Part shown: in pieces, positions 30,879 through 41,941 of the stretch | Position numbering within the stretch: position 1 is the stretch's first letter | Layout: each line of letters starts with the position of its first letter | NCBI GenBank assembly: GCA_016861165.1 | Contig: BOKV01000010.1 | Location: 1 to 64,000, forward strand | Reading direction: 5' to 3' | Origin: Alphaproteobacteria bacterium | GTDB lineage: Bacteria > Pseudomonadota > Alphaproteobacteria > Rhizobiales > Rhizobiaceae | DNA length: 64,000 nucleotides | Notes under the pieces: model-generated | Database searches by the model: none | The model's input: the letters and a program-made list of their open reading frames with translations, nothing else | Told to the model about the DNA's origin: nothing | Made by a program: the position numbers and the translations under genes

Positions 30879-32486
30879 ATGCCGCGCCTCACCTCCGCCA
30901 TCTCGTCCCGCTCCGAGGCCTACGCCCGAAACCGCGCGGCCAATCTCGCCGCCCTCGAGACGGTCGAGGAGGCCGCGGCGCTCGCCGTCGCCGGCGGCGG
31001 CGACAGGGCGAGGGAGCGTCATGTCGCCCGCGGCAAGCTTCTGCCGAGGGAAAGGGTCGCCCGCCTGCTCGACCCCGGCACGCCATTCCTGGAAATCGGC
31101 GCCACCGCCGCCCACGGCATGTATGACGGCGAGGCGCCGTGCGCCGGTCTCATCGCCGGCATCGGCCGGGTCGAGGGCCGCGATGTGATGGTGGTCGCCA
31201 ACGATGCCACCGTGAAGGGCGGCACCTACTATCCCGTCACGGTCAAGAAGCATCTGCGCGCCCAGGAGATCGCCTGGCAGAACCGGCTGCCCTGCGTCTA
31301 CCTGGTCGATTCGGGCGGCGCCAACCTGCCCAACCAGGACGAGGTTTTCCCCGACCGCGACCATTTCGGCCGCATCTTCTTCAACCAGGCCAACATGAGC
31401 GCCGCCGGCATCGCCCAGATCGCCGTTGTCATGGGCTCGTGCACGGCCGGCGGCGCCTATGTGCCGGCGATGAGCGACGAGACGATCATCGTGCGCAACC
31501 AGGGCACGATCTTCCTGGCCGGTCCACCGCTGGTGAAGGCTGCGACCGGCGAAATCGTCTCGGCCGAGGAACTTGGCGGCGGCGACGTACACACGCGCCT
31601 GTCGGGCGTGGCCGACCATCTGGCCGAGAACGACGAGCACGCGCTGGCGCTGGCGCGCCGGGCGGTCGCCAACCTCAACCGGGTGAAGCCGGCGCAACTG
31701 CAACGTCAGGCACCGGAGGAGCCGGCCTGCGATCCGGAGGAAATGCTCGGGGTGGTGCCGGCCGACCTCAGGACCGCCTACGACATCCGCGAAGTGATCG
31801 CCCGCATCGTCGACGGCTCGCGCCTCGACGAGTTCAAGGCGCGCTACGGCCCGACGCTGGTCTGCGGCTTCGCCCATGTCATGGGCCTGCCGGTCGGCAT
31901 CGTCGCCAACAATGGCGTGCTGTTTTCCGAAAGCGCGCTCAAGGGCGCCCACTTCGTCGAACTGTGCTCGCAGCGCCGCATCCCGCTGGTCTTCCTGCAA
32001 AACATCACCGGCTTCATGGTCGGCAAGCGCTACGAGGCCGGCGGCATCGCCAAGGACGGCGCCAAGCTGGTGACGGCGGTGGCGACGACCGCCGTGCCCA
32101 AGATCACCTTCCTCGTCGGCGGCTCGTTCGGCGCCGGCAATTACGGCATGGCCGGACGCGCCTATTCGCCCCGCTTCCTGTGGACCTGGCCCAACAGCCG
32201 CATCTCGGTGATGGGCGGCGAGCAGGCCGCCGGTGTGCTGGCGACGGTCAGGCGCGAGGCGATCGAGCGGGCGGGCGGCACCTGGTCGGCGGCGGAGGAG
32301 GCGGAATTCAAACGGCCGACATTGGCGATGTTTGAGCGCCAGTCGCATCCGCTCTACGCGTCGGCGCGATTGTGGGACGACGGCGTCGTCGACCCGCGCA
32401 AGACCCGCCAGGTGCTCGCCCTGTCGCTTTCAGCCGCGCTCAACGCGCCGATCGAGGAAACCAGGTTCGGCCTGTTCAGGATGTGA
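30879..32486 (+). CDS. liuB: Methylcrotonyl-CoA carboxylase, carboxyltransferase (beta) subunit
   Basis: A 535-residue carboxyltransferase, the usual length. Family segments include [53 protein letters not shown], and [22 protein letters not shown]. With LiuD it carboxylates 3-methylcrotonyl-CoA to 3-methylglutaconyl-CoA. ATG 30879 starts two bases after vapC; a longer upstream frame overlaps vapC and is discarded. The next liu gene, liuD, is about 800 bases on, beyond an opposing gene. Confidence 0.96.
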   Translation: MPRLTSAISSRSEAYARNRAANLAALETVEEAAALAVAGGGDRARERHVARGKLLPRERVARLLDPGTPFLEIGATAAHGMYDGEAPCAGLIAGIGRVEGRDVMVVANDATVKGGTYYPVTVKKHLRAQEIAWQNRLPCVYLVDSGGANLPNQDEVFPDRDHFGRIFFNQANMSAAGIAQIAVVMGSCTAGGAYVPAMSDETIIVRNQGTIFLAGPPLVKAATGEIVSAEELGGGDVHTRLSGVADHLAENDEHALALARRAVANLNRVKPAQLQRQAPEEPACDPEEMLGVVPADLRTAYDIREVIARIVDGSRLDEFKARYGPTLVCGFAHVMGLPVGIVANNGVLFSESALKGAHFVELCSQRRIPLVFLQNITGFMVGKRYEAGGIAKDGAKLVTAVATTAVPKITFLVGGSFGAGNYGMAGRAYSPRFLWTWPNSRISVMGGEQAAGVLATVRREAIERAGGTWSAAEEAEFKRPTLAMFERQSHPLYASARLWDDGVVDPRKTRQVLALSLSAALNAPIEETRFGLFRM

Positions 32487-32502
32487 CCCGTTGATCCCTC
32501 CA

Positions 32503-33222
32503 TCACCCCGGCTTCCGGCCGGCCACGCTGGTGGCGCAGCCAAAGAAGTGGCGCCGGAAGGTGACCTCCAGCCCCTGGCCGCGCAGTTCCTCGGCCAGAC
32601 CCGAACAGTCACCGAAATTGCGCGTGTACTGCCCGATCATCGCGAAGTCCTGGGCGCCGCGCAGGAACAGGTATTCGATCCACGGCAGCACCTTTTCGAG
32701 ATGGAACAGATAGAGACTGCGCAGTGGCCAGCCTTCCGGGTCCGACGCCTCGATGATCGCGAAGACGCCGCCGGGCTTGAGCACCCGCGCCACCTCGACG
32801 GCGAACTTGGCGTGCTGGGCGGCGTTGAACGTCTTCATGCCGAAGGTGGAGATGAGGAAGTCGGCCGTTCCGGTCGGCAGGTTGTTGGCGAGCGCGTCGA
32901 TCTCCAGATGGCGGATGCGGTCGCTGCGCGAACGATGCAGCCGTGCCACCGCCTGGCGATGCATCTCGGTCGAGATGTCGATCGCGGTGATCGAGGCGAT
33001 CCGCGGATGGCGCCTGATGAGCGGCCCCCACACCTCGCCGGTGCCGGCCATCATGTCGACGCCATGCGGGCGCTCGCAGGGCATCGGCGGCAGGGCGGAC
33101 ACGCACTGACGTCGCCAGATGGCGACGAAACCGAACGAGGCGACCATGCTCCACCAGCGGTAGTTGCGGCCGCAGCGGTCGAACACATCCTTCACGAATG
33201 CAGGATCGTATATATCGGTCAT
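32503..33222 (-). CDS. Class I SAM-dependent methyltransferase (UbiE-like)
   Basis: A 239-residue Rossmann methyltransferase: MTDIYDPAFVKDVFDRCGRNYRWWS start, SAM motif GVDMMAGTGEVWG, acidic ITAIDISTEMHRQAV, and ARVLKPGGVFAIIEASDPEGWPLRSLYLFHLEKVLP, resembling ubiquinone/menaquinone C-methyltransferases. The substrate is not known. It lies on the opposite strand between liuB and liuD, with its stop 16 bases from the liuB stop and its start 62 bases from liuD, splitting the liu operon. Confidence 0.82.
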   Translation of the reverse strand: MTDIYDPAFVKDVFDRCGRNYRWWSMVASFGFVAIWRRQCVSALPPMPCERPHGVDMMAGTGEVWGPLIRRHPRIASITAIDISTEMHRQAVARLHRSRSDRIRHLEIDALANNLPTGTADFLISTFGMKTFNAAQHAKFAVEVARVLKPGGVFAIIEASDPEGWPLRSLYLFHLEKVLPWIEYLFLRGAQDFAMIGQYTRNFGDCSGLAEELRGQGLEVTFRRHFFGCATSVAGRKPG

Positions 33223-33284
33223 GGCGTCCCCCGCCCCGCCCGCCGACACTGCCGCAGCGCGCCCGAGAAGGAAAGTCCTGTCCG

Positions 33285-35270
<1,986 letters not shown>

Positions 35271-35275
35271 GCGCC

Positions 35276-36136
35276 ATGGCCGATTTCGTCACCCTGTTCG
35301 AGATGGGGCCGCGCGACGGGCTGCAGAACGAGAAGCGATTCGTGCCGACGGCCGACAAGATCCGCCTGGTCGATCTGCTGTCGGATTGCGGGTTTGCCAA
35401 GATCGAGGTGACGTCCTTCGTCTCGCCGAAATGGGTGCCGCAGATGGCCGACGCGGCTGAGGTGATGGCCGGCATCGCCCGCCGCGCGGGCGTAACCTAT
35501 GCCGTGCTGACGCCGAACATGAAGGGGTACGAGGCGGCGCGAGCGGCCCGGGCGGACGAGGTCGCCGTCTTCGGCTCGGCCTCCGAAACCTTCAGCCGCC
35601 GCAACATCAACTGCTCGATCGCCGAGAGCTTCGAGCGGTTCGCCCCCGTCGTCACCGCCGCGCGGGCCGACGGCATCCCGGTGCGCGGCTATGTCTCCTG
35701 CGTCACCGACTGCCCCTATGAGGGACGGGTCGCACCGCCGGCCGTGGCACAGGTGGCGGCGCGGCTTTTCGCCATGGGCTGCTACCAGGTGTCGCTTGGC
35801 GACACCATCGGCCACGGCACGCCGGAAACGATCTCGGCGATGCTCGACGCGGTGTTGGCCGAGGTGCCGGCGGACAAGCTCGCCGGGCACTATCACGACA
35901 CAAGCGGCCGCGCGCTCGACAACATCGCGGTCAGCCTCGGCCGGGGGCTGCGCACCTTCGACGCGGCGATCGGCGGCCTCGGCGGCTGCCCTTACGCGCC
36001 CGGCGCCAAGGGCAATGTCGACACGCTGGCCGTCGCCGCAATGCTCGCCGGCAGGGGGTACGACACCGGCCTCGACATGGCGCGCCTCGCCGGGGCAGCC
36101 GCCTTCGCCCGTTCCTTGAGGGAGGAGCAGCCTTGA
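35276..36136 (+). CDS. liuE: Hydroxymethylglutaryl-CoA lyase
   Basis: A 286-residue TIM-barrel DRE-metallolyase splitting HMG-CoA into acetyl-CoA and acetoacetate, the last step of leucine degradation. Motifs are EMGPRDGLQNEK, KIEVTSFVSPKWVPQMADA, the SLGDTIGHGTP segment, HYHDTSGRALDN metal His residues, and the signature GGLGGCPYAPGAKGNV with the catalytic Cys. It overlaps liuC by four bases (TTGA). Confidence 0.96.
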   Translation: MADFVTLFEMGPRDGLQNEKRFVPTADKIRLVDLLSDCGFAKIEVTSFVSPKWVPQMADAAEVMAGIARRAGVTYAVLTPNMKGYEAARAARADEVAVFGSASETFSRRNINCSIAESFERFAPVVTAARADGIPVRGYVSCVTDCPYEGRVAPPAVAQVAARLFAMGCYQVSLGDTIGHGTPETISAMLDAVLAEVPADKLAGHYHDTSGRALDNIAVSLGRGLRTFDAAIGGLGGCPYAPGAKGNVDTLAVAAMLAGRGYDTGLDMARLAGAAAFARSLREEQP

Positions 36137-36918
36137 ATTTCGAGACCATCCGTATTGCCACCGACGCGCGCGGCGTCGCCACGCTGACGCTTCACCGCCC
36201 CGACAAGCACAACGCCATGTCGGGCCGCATGATCGAGGAACTGGGAGAGGTGGCGCAACTGCTTGGCGAGGACGCCGCCGTGCGCGTCGTCATCCTGACC
36301 GGCGCCGGCGACAGTTTCTGCGCCGGCGGCGATCTCGCCTGGATGCGGGCGCAGGCCTCGGCGAGCCGCGAGCAGCGCGTCGCCGAGGCACGCAAGCTGG
36401 CTGTCGCACTGCGCGCGCTCAACGAACTGCCCAAGCCGGTCATCGGGCGCATCAACGGCCAGGCCTTTGGCGGCGGTCTCGGGCTGATCAGCGTCTGCGA
36501 CACGGCCGTCGCCGTCGATGCGGCCCGTTTCGGCTTCACCGAGGTTCGCCTCGGCCTGATCCCGGCCACCATCTCGCCCTTCGTGCTGGCGCGCATGGGC
36601 GAGGGCCGGGCCCGGCGGGTGTTCATGTCGGCACGCATTTTCGCGGCCGAGGAGGCCCGCGAACTGGCGCTCGTCGCCAGGGTGGTCGGCGCCGGCGAAC
36701 TGGATGCCGCCATCGAAACGGAGGTGACGCCATACCTGGCGGCCTCGCCGCAGGCCGTCGCCGCGGCCAAGGCGCTGGCGCGCTCGCTCGGCCCGGTCAT
36801 CGACGATGCAACGACCGAGCGCACGCTCGCACTGCTCGCCGACTGCTGGGAGACGGCCGACACCGCCGAAGGCATAGCCGCCTTCTTCGAGCGGCGCCGG
36901 CCGGCCTGGCAGCGCTGA
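36133..36918 (+). CDS. liuC: Methylglutaconyl-CoA hydratase (enoyl-CoA hydratase family)
   Basis: A 261-residue crotonase-fold protein. HRPDKHNAMSGRMIEEL, TGAGDSFCAGGDLAWM (oxyanion hole) and GRINGQAFGGGLGLISVCD are visible, with a catalytic-type Glu in FTEVRLGLIPATISP. It probably hydrates 3-methylglutaconyl-CoA to HMG-CoA, closing the pathway between LiuB/D and LiuE. The start is TTG 36133, set by the overlap with the liuE stop. The hydratase family is certain; substrate comes from context. Confidence 0.9.
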   Translation: MNFETIRIATDARGVATLTLHRPDKHNAMSGRMIEELGEVAQLLGEDAAVRVVILTGAGDSFCAGGDLAWMRAQASASREQRVAEARKLAVALRALNELPKPVIGRINGQAFGGGLGLISVCDTAVAVDAARFGFTEVRLGLIPATISPFVLARMGEGRARRVFMSARIFAAEEARELALVARVVGAGELDAAIETEVTPYLAASPQAVAAAKALARSLGPVIDDATTERTLALLADCWETADTAEGIAAFFERRRPAWQR

Positions 36919-36988
36919 GGGCGGCGCGGCGCGACGGCCGCGTCCGATTCTGCTAGGTTAGCCCGGCCCGATCCGGAGGACTGGCGCC

Positions 36989-38647
36989 ATGGACTATTTC
37001 GACATCGACGTCTATTCGCGCAAGGTCACAACGGCGTCGGCCGAGGCCCAGCGCTGGTTCGACCGCGGCCTGGTCTGGTGCTACGGCTACGGGCACGAGG
37101 AGGCAGTCGCCTGTTTCCGCCGCGCGATCGAGCACGACGCCGGCTGCGCCATGGCCCATTGGGGTGTGGCCTATGCCTCCGGCCCCAACTACAACATGCC
37201 GTGGCGGCTGTTTGACGCGCCGTCGAAGACGCAGGCGCTCGCTAGGGCCTTCGACGCCACCGCCGCGGCGATGGCACTGACCGAACGGGTGTCGCCGGCC
37301 GAACGGGCGCTGATCGAGGCGCTGCCGGCGCGCTACCCGCAGCGCCAGCCGATCGACGACCAGTCGCCATGGGACAATGCCTTCGCCGACGCCATGCGCG
37401 CCGCCTTCCTGGCCCACCGTCGCGACCTCGACATCGCCGCGATCTTCGCCGAGGCGATCATGAACCGCACGCCCTGGAAGATGTGGGACCTGAAGAGCGG
37501 TGGCGTTGCGCAGGGCGCCGGCACGGTCGAGGCGCGCGACGTGCTGGAGACGGCACTCGAGATCGACCCGGCCGCGTGGAACCATCCGGGCATCCTGCAC
37601 CTCTACGTCCACCTGATGGAGATGTCGCCCTTCCCGGAGAAGGCGCTGCGCGCCGGCGACCGCCTGCGCGAACTGGTGCCCGACGCCGGCCACCTGATCC
37701 ACATGCCGACCCACATCGACATCCTCTGCGGCCACTATCACGACGTGCTCCACTGGAACCGCGAGGCGATCGAGGCCGACCGCAAATATGTCGAACGCAA
37801 CGGGCCGATGAACATCTACACGGCCTACCGGCTGCACAACTATCACTTTGCCGTCTACGGAGCGATGTTCCTCGGCCAGTACGCCCCGGCGCTGGCTGCC
37901 GCCGAGGAAATCATCGCCGCCGTGCCGGAGGAGCTGCTGCGCATCGAATCGCCGCCGATGGCCGACTTCATGGAGAGCTACCTGTCGATGAAGCAGCATG
38001 TCCTCATCCGCTTCGGCAAGTGGCGCGAGATCATCGTGCAGGAACCGCCGGCCGACCAGGCGCTCTACGCCAATCTTGTCGCGACCATGCATTACGCCAA
38101 GGGCGTGGCGCACGCCGCCATCGGCGAGGTCGCCGCGGCGGAGCGCGAACAGACTCGCTTCCTCGAGGCGCGGGCAAAGGTGCCCGAAGGCAGGCTGCTG
38201 CACAACAACGCCTGCCGCGATCTACTCGACATCGCCGAGGCGATGCTGGCTGGCGAAATCGCCTACCGCAGTGGCGAGTACGACGCCGCCTTCGCCCATC
38301 TGCGCCGCTCGGTCGAGCTCGACGACAACCTGCCCTATGACGAGCCGTGGGGCTGGATGCAGCCGACCCGCCATGCCCTCGGCGCGCTGCTCCTCGAACA
38401 GGGGCATGTCGGGGAGGCGGAAGCCGCCTATCGCGAGGACCTCGGCCTTGACGAGGGCCTCAGCCGCGCGTCGATCCACCCCGACAATGTCTGGAGCCTG
38501 CGCGGCCTCATGCAGTGCCTGGAGCGGCGCGGCGCAGCCGACACGGCCGAGGCACGGCTCATCCGCCAGCGCCTCGAAATCGCCGCCGCCCGCGCCGACA
38601 CGCCGGTCCGCGCCTCGTGCTTCTGTGCGCGGGCGGCGGCTGAATAG
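36989..38647 (+). CDS. Tetratricopeptide-repeat protein, 552 aa, function unknown
   Basis: A soluble-looking 552-residue protein without signal peptide or membrane segments. N-terminal FDRGLVWCYGYGHEEAVACFRRAIEHD, a middle EARDVLETALEIDPAAWNHPGILHLYVHLMEMS, and C-terminal GEYDAAFAHLRRSVELDDNLPYDEPW are TPR-like. His- and Met-rich stretches (PDAGHLIHMPTHIDILCGHYHDVL) recur in relatives I recall only as TPR-repeat proteins, and the C-terminus holds a Cys pair (ASCFCAR). It follows liuC by 70 bases and may be co-transcribed, but no role in leucine breakdown is evident. Confidence 0.7.
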   Translation: MDYFDIDVYSRKVTTASAEAQRWFDRGLVWCYGYGHEEAVACFRRAIEHDAGCAMAHWGVAYASGPNYNMPWRLFDAPSKTQALARAFDATAAAMALTERVSPAERALIEALPARYPQRQPIDDQSPWDNAFADAMRAAFLAHRRDLDIAAIFAEAIMNRTPWKMWDLKSGGVAQGAGTVEARDVLETALEIDPAAWNHPGILHLYVHLMEMSPFPEKALRAGDRLRELVPDAGHLIHMPTHIDILCGHYHDVLHWNREAIEADRKYVERNGPMNIYTAYRLHNYHFAVYGAMFLGQYAPALAAAEEIIAAVPEELLRIESPPMADFMESYLSMKQHVLIRFGKWREIIVQEPPADQALYANLVATMHYAKGVAHAAIGEVAAAEREQTRFLEARAKVPEGRLLHNNACRDLLDIAEAMLAGEIAYRSGEYDAAFAHLRRSVELDDNLPYDEPWGWMQPTRHALGALLLEQGHVGEAEAAYREDLGLDEGLSRASIHPDNVWSLRGLMQCLERRGAADTAEARLIRQRLEIAAARADTPVRASCFCARAAAE

Positions 38648-38684
38648 ACGGCAAAATCGTCGGCGCCCGGCACGGAATTTCCTG

Positions 38685-38713
38685 TTGCATGTGACGGTGA
38701 ACGGCTCCATATA
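38685..38713 (+). promoter_or_regulatory. Candidate promoter of the ornithine decarboxylase leader
   Basis: TTGCAT (38685-38690) and CATATA (38708-38713) are spaced by 17 bases, 374 bases before the decarboxylase start codon. The AT-rich patch stands out in the region, and transcription from here would include the whole structured leader. Confidence 0.45.
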
Positions 38714-38719
38714 TCGGCT

Positions 38720-39087
38720 GCCCAAAGTCGCACGTGCAGAGGATACGCACAGACTGGACCGGAGCGATCCGGTCCGGAGAATCCGGTGAACCCGGCGTAC
38801 GAGTTCTGGCCAGGGTCAGGCGACGCCGAAGGCAAAATCCCGGATAGTGTCCACAAGCAACGACGGTGAGGGCTTTTTTGGTCTCAGGCGGGTTCCACCT
38901 CCGCCGGTACTGAAGAGGCGCACCATCATTGCCGGAAGTGCGGGGGTTCCATCCTTCCAATCCAAGGCAACCGAAGCCGGCCGTCCGCCCAAGTGGCGGA
39001 AGGTCGTGATCCGGAACTTCAGGTTCGGGCGGTTTGCCGTCGCGCGCGCTGGCGCGTCCGGGCGCCGCCCGGGAAAGGATTGGAACC
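38720..39087 (+). promoter_or_regulatory. Long structured 5' leader, speF-type cis-regulatory RNA candidate
   Basis: The 440-base gap before the decarboxylase holds no family-recognisable gene. It contains a perfect 8-bp hairpin GGACCGGA-GCGA-TCCGGTCC (38756-38775), several further GGC/GCC-rich pairing segments, a T6 run at 38874-38879 and pyrimidine-purine complementary blocks up to the start codon. The speF motif is a known ~400-base alphaproteobacterial RNA found upstream of ornithine decarboxylase, and gene, distance and taxon all fit. A GTG-started open frame with PPPP crosses it from 38847. Covariance with the Rfam model was not computed. Confidence 0.6.
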
Positions 39088-40221
39088 ATGATCTCGCCCC
39101 GCATCCGCGGCTTCCTTGCCGACCGCCGCCCCGACGAACCCTGCCTGGTCATCGATCTCGACCGGGTCCGACGAAACTACGACGCCTTCCGCCGCGCCAT
39201 GCCGGAAAGCGCGGTCTACTATGCGGTGAAGGCCAATCCGCATCCCGAGATCCTGCGCCTGCTGGCGACGGCCGGTTCCAGCTTCGACTGCGCCTCGGTC
39301 GCCGAGATCGGTATGGCGCTCGACGCCGGCGCCACGCCGGACCGCATTTCCTACGGCAACACCATCAAGAAGGAACGCGACATCGGCCGCGCCCATGAGC
39401 TGGGCGTGCGCCTGTTTGCCGTCGACTGCGCCGCCGAGGTCGACAAGATCGCGCGCGCCGCCCCCGGCGCCAAGGTGTTCTGCCGCGTGCTGACCTCTGG
39501 CGAGGGCGCCGAATGGCCGCTGTCGCGCAAGTTCGGCTGCGATCCCGACGTGGCCGTCGAGGTGCTCGAGCGGGCATGCCGTCTCGGCCTCGATCCGGTC
39601 GGGGTGTCCTTCCATGTCGGATCGCAGCAGACCCGCACCGGCGCCTGGGACGAGGCGCTGGCGGCCAGCGCCGGCATTTTCCGCGAGCTCGACCAGCGCG
39701 GCATCCGGCTTTCGATGGTCAATCTTGGCGGCGGCTTTCCGACGCGCTATCTCAGTCAGGTGCCCGAACTGGATCACTACGGCCAGGCGATCTATGCCGC
39801 CGTGCGCCGCCTCTTTGGCAACCGCATCCCCGACACGGTGATCGAGCCGGGGCGCGGCATGGTCGGCGATTGCGGCGTCATCCGTGCCGAGGTCGTGCTG
39901 GTGTCGCAGAAGTCGGCGGAAGACCCGCTGCGCTGGGTCTATCTCGACATCGGCAAGTTCGGCGGACTGGCCGAAACCATGGACGAGGCGATCCGCTACT
40001 CGATCCTCACCGACCGCGACAGCGACGCGAAGGTGCCCTGCGTCGTCGCCGGGCCGACCTGCGATTCGGCCGACGTGCTCTACGAGAAGACGCCCTATCA
40101 TCTGCCCGAGACGCTGGTTCCGGGCGACGAGGTGTTCATCGAGGGCACCGGGGCCTATACCTCGACCTACGCATCGGTCGCGTTCAACGGCTTCGAGCCG
40201 TTGCGCACCTACGTGGTCTGA
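39088..40221 (+). CDS. Ornithine (lysine) decarboxylase, type III PLP fold
   Basis: A 377-residue eukaryotic-type ODC: PLP lysine Lys48 in YYAVKANPHPEIL, SFDCASVAEI, ISYGNTIKKERDI, FHVGSQQTR, glycine loop NLGGGFP, EPGRGMVGDCG, and the active-site Cys in GPTCDSADVLYE. It makes putrescine from ornithine, perhaps also cadaverine from lysine. ATG 39088 is at the family start; the ribosome site is a weak GGGAAAGGA. The long leader suggests polyamine- or ornithine-responsive control. Confidence 0.95.
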   Translation: MISPRIRGFLADRRPDEPCLVIDLDRVRRNYDAFRRAMPESAVYYAVKANPHPEILRLLATAGSSFDCASVAEIGMALDAGATPDRISYGNTIKKERDIGRAHELGVRLFAVDCAAEVDKIARAAPGAKVFCRVLTSGEGAEWPLSRKFGCDPDVAVEVLERACRLGLDPVGVSFHVGSQQTRTGAWDEALAASAGIFRELDQRGIRLSMVNLGGGFPTRYLSQVPELDHYGQAIYAAVRRLFGNRIPDTVIEPGRGMVGDCGVIRAEVVLVSQKSAEDPLRWVYLDIGKFGGLAETMDEAIRYSILTDRDSDAKVPCVVAGPTCDSADVLYEKTPYHLPETLVPGDEVFIEGTGAYTSTYASVAFNGFEPLRTYVV

Positions 40222-40365
40222 GCGATCGGCCCATCGTCCCGGCAAGGGCGGACCGCCGACGGGCCCGCCCATCCGGTCGCGGTCGCACACGCCGCGGCTG
40301 GGCGGTTGCGCGATCGCGCCGGCGATCGCGGTTGCGCCCGTCGCCATTGGCGCTAATCTGGCATC

Positions 40366-40980
40366 ATGCCCAGCCTCGTCTTCTGGTTCGACCCGGCCAG
40401 CACCTATTCCTACCCGGCCGCCATGCGCCTCGACGCCGCCGCGGCGGCGGCCGGTGTCGAGACCGTCTGGCGGCCGTTCCTGCTCGGGCCGATCTTCCGC
40501 GAGCAGGGCATGGCGACCTCGCCCTTCAACCTGTTCCCGGCGAGGGGCCGCTACATGTGGCGTGACCTCAAGCGGCTCTGCGATGATCTCGCCATTCCTT
40601 TTGTCGTCCCCGACGCCGCAACGATCGCCGGCTTTCCGCGCAACAGCCTGCTAGCGGCCCGCGCCGCGATCGTCGCGCTGCGCGAGCCATGGGGGCACGA
40701 CTTCGTGCGTGCCGTCTACCGCGCCGAATTCGCCGACTGGCGCGACATCGCCGACCCAGGCGTCATCGGCGAACTGATCGCCGGCGCCGGCGGCAACGCC
40801 GCGGCAGTGCTGGCGGCGGCCGGCGCCGACGCCACCAAGGCCGAGCTGCGCGCCAACACCGAGCGGGCGGCCGCGCTCGGCCTGTTCGGGGCGCCGAGCT
40901 TCACCATCGGCGACGAGCTGTTCTGGGGCAATGACCGGCTTGAGCAGGCGCTCGCCCATGCCCGCAGGGTGGCGGCGTGA
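40366..40980 (+). CDS. 2-hydroxychromene-2-carboxylate isomerase family (DsbA-like fold)
   Basis: A 204-residue thioredoxin/DsbA-fold protein beginning [19 protein letters not shown], the HCCA isomerase start, then [29 protein letters not shown] and a C-terminal [26 protein letters not shown]. Classical members isomerise a naphthalene-pathway intermediate with glutathione, but the family is widespread in species without that pathway and may act as a glutathione transferase. Its stop overlaps the GTG start of the next gene. Confidence 0.85.
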   Translation: MPSLVFWFDPASTYSYPAAMRLDAAAAAAGVETVWRPFLLGPIFREQGMATSPFNLFPARGRYMWRDLKRLCDDLAIPFVVPDAATIAGFPRNSLLAARAAIVALREPWGHDFVRAVYRAEFADWRDIADPGVIGELIAGAGGNAAAVLAAAGADATKAELRANTERAAALGLFGAPSFTIGDELFWGNDRLEQALAHARRVAA

Positions 40981-41417
40981 CCTACCAGCCGGTGATGGAC
41001 GCCGCCACGCTGCGCCAGTACGTGGCCGAGGTGTTCCCGCAGGCCGGCAGCCGCTGGTCGGTCTCCGCGCTTGGACCGGGCACGGTGTCGGTGACGATGG
41101 CGGTTTCCGACCGGTCGCTGCGGCCGGGTGGCACCATCTCCGGCCCGACCATGTTTTTCCTGGCCGACGTGACCGCCTATGTGCTGATCCTCGCCCATAT
41201 AGGCAAGGTCGAACTGGCGGTGACGACGAGCCTCAACATCAACTTCCTCAGCCGGCCGCCTCTCGGCGACCTGATCGCGCATGGCCGGCTGATCAAGCTC
41301 GGCAAGCGGCTGGCCGTCTGCGAAATCCACCTGCATGGGCAGGCCGACGACACCATGGTCGCTCAGGCAACGGCCACCTATTCGCTCCCGCCGGGAGACC
41401 GGGCCGCCGGCCAATGA
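40977..41417 (+). CDS. PaaI-like hotdog thioesterase
   Basis: A 146-residue hotdog-fold protein with the helix-strand pattern [25 protein letters not shown] and [37 protein letters not shown], typical of acyl-CoA thioesterases of the PaaI/YbgC groups. It likely hydrolyses an acyl-CoA; the substrate is unknown. The GTG start overlaps the upstream stop and its stop overlaps the allA start, so the three genes are coupled. Confidence 0.88.
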   Translation: MTYQPVMDAATLRQYVAEVFPQAGSRWSVSALGPGTVSVTMAVSDRSLRPGGTISGPTMFFLADVTAYVLILAHIGKVELAVTTSLNINFLSRPPLGDLIAHGRLIKLGKRLAVCEIHLHGQADDTMVAQATATYSLPPGDRAAGQ

Positions 41418-41941
41418 TGGGTGACAGCACCAGAACGCTCGCCGTGCGGGCGCTGACGCGCGAGGCCTTCACTCCGTTCGGCCAGGTCATCGGGACGCGC
41501 GGCGCCCGTCATTATCCCATCAATGACGGCACCACCACCCGTTTCCACGATCTCGCCAAGGTCGAGCTCGCCGGCTGGCGCGCCCACCCCCTCATCAGCA
41601 TCTTCCGCGGCCGGCCGTTCGCGCCGCCGATCAGGGTCGCCATGCTGGAGCGCCATCCGCTCGGCAGCCAGGCATTCATGCCGCTGTCGGCGCGCCCGTT
41701 CGTCGCCGTGGTCGCCGGCGACGAGGATGGCCGCCCGGGCAGGCCAAGCGCCTTTCTGGTGGGGCCGGACGCGGGCGGGCTGCGCGGCGTCAACTACGCC
41801 CGCAATGTCTGGCATCACCCGCTGATCGCGCTCGAAGGCGAGAGCGACTTCCTCGTCGTCGACCGCGACGGCGAGGGCGACAACCTCGAAACCTTTGCCT
41901 TCGATCAGCCCTATGTGATCGATTCGCTCGACCTGTCATGA
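41414..41941 (+). CDS. allA: Ureidoglycolate lyase
   Basis: A 175-residue cupin-like AllA-family enzyme splitting ureidoglycolate to glyoxylate and urea in purine catabolism. Visible are [37 protein letters not shown] and [27 protein letters not shown]. Two adjacent ATGs are possible; the first forms an ATGA overlap with the thioesterase. Its 3' end overlaps the convergent xdhC by 31 bases; no other allantoin genes are nearby, and the protein could act on a related ureido acid. Confidence 0.9.
   Translation: MMGDSTRTLAVRALTREAFTPFGQVIGTRGARHYPINDGTTTRFHDLAKVELAGWRAHPLISIFRGRPFAPPIRVAMLERHPLGSQAFMPLSARPFVAVVAGDEDGRPGRPSAFLVGPDAGGLRGVNYARNVWHHPLIALEGESDFLVVDRDGEGDNLETFAFDQPYVIDSLDLS

Noticed and set aside
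38847-39398. A 183-codon plus-strand frame covering the ODC leader, considered as a full gene
   Set aside because: Its second half overlaps the ODC coding region out of frame and has no family. Only the leader part is kept, as a possible regulatory peptide.
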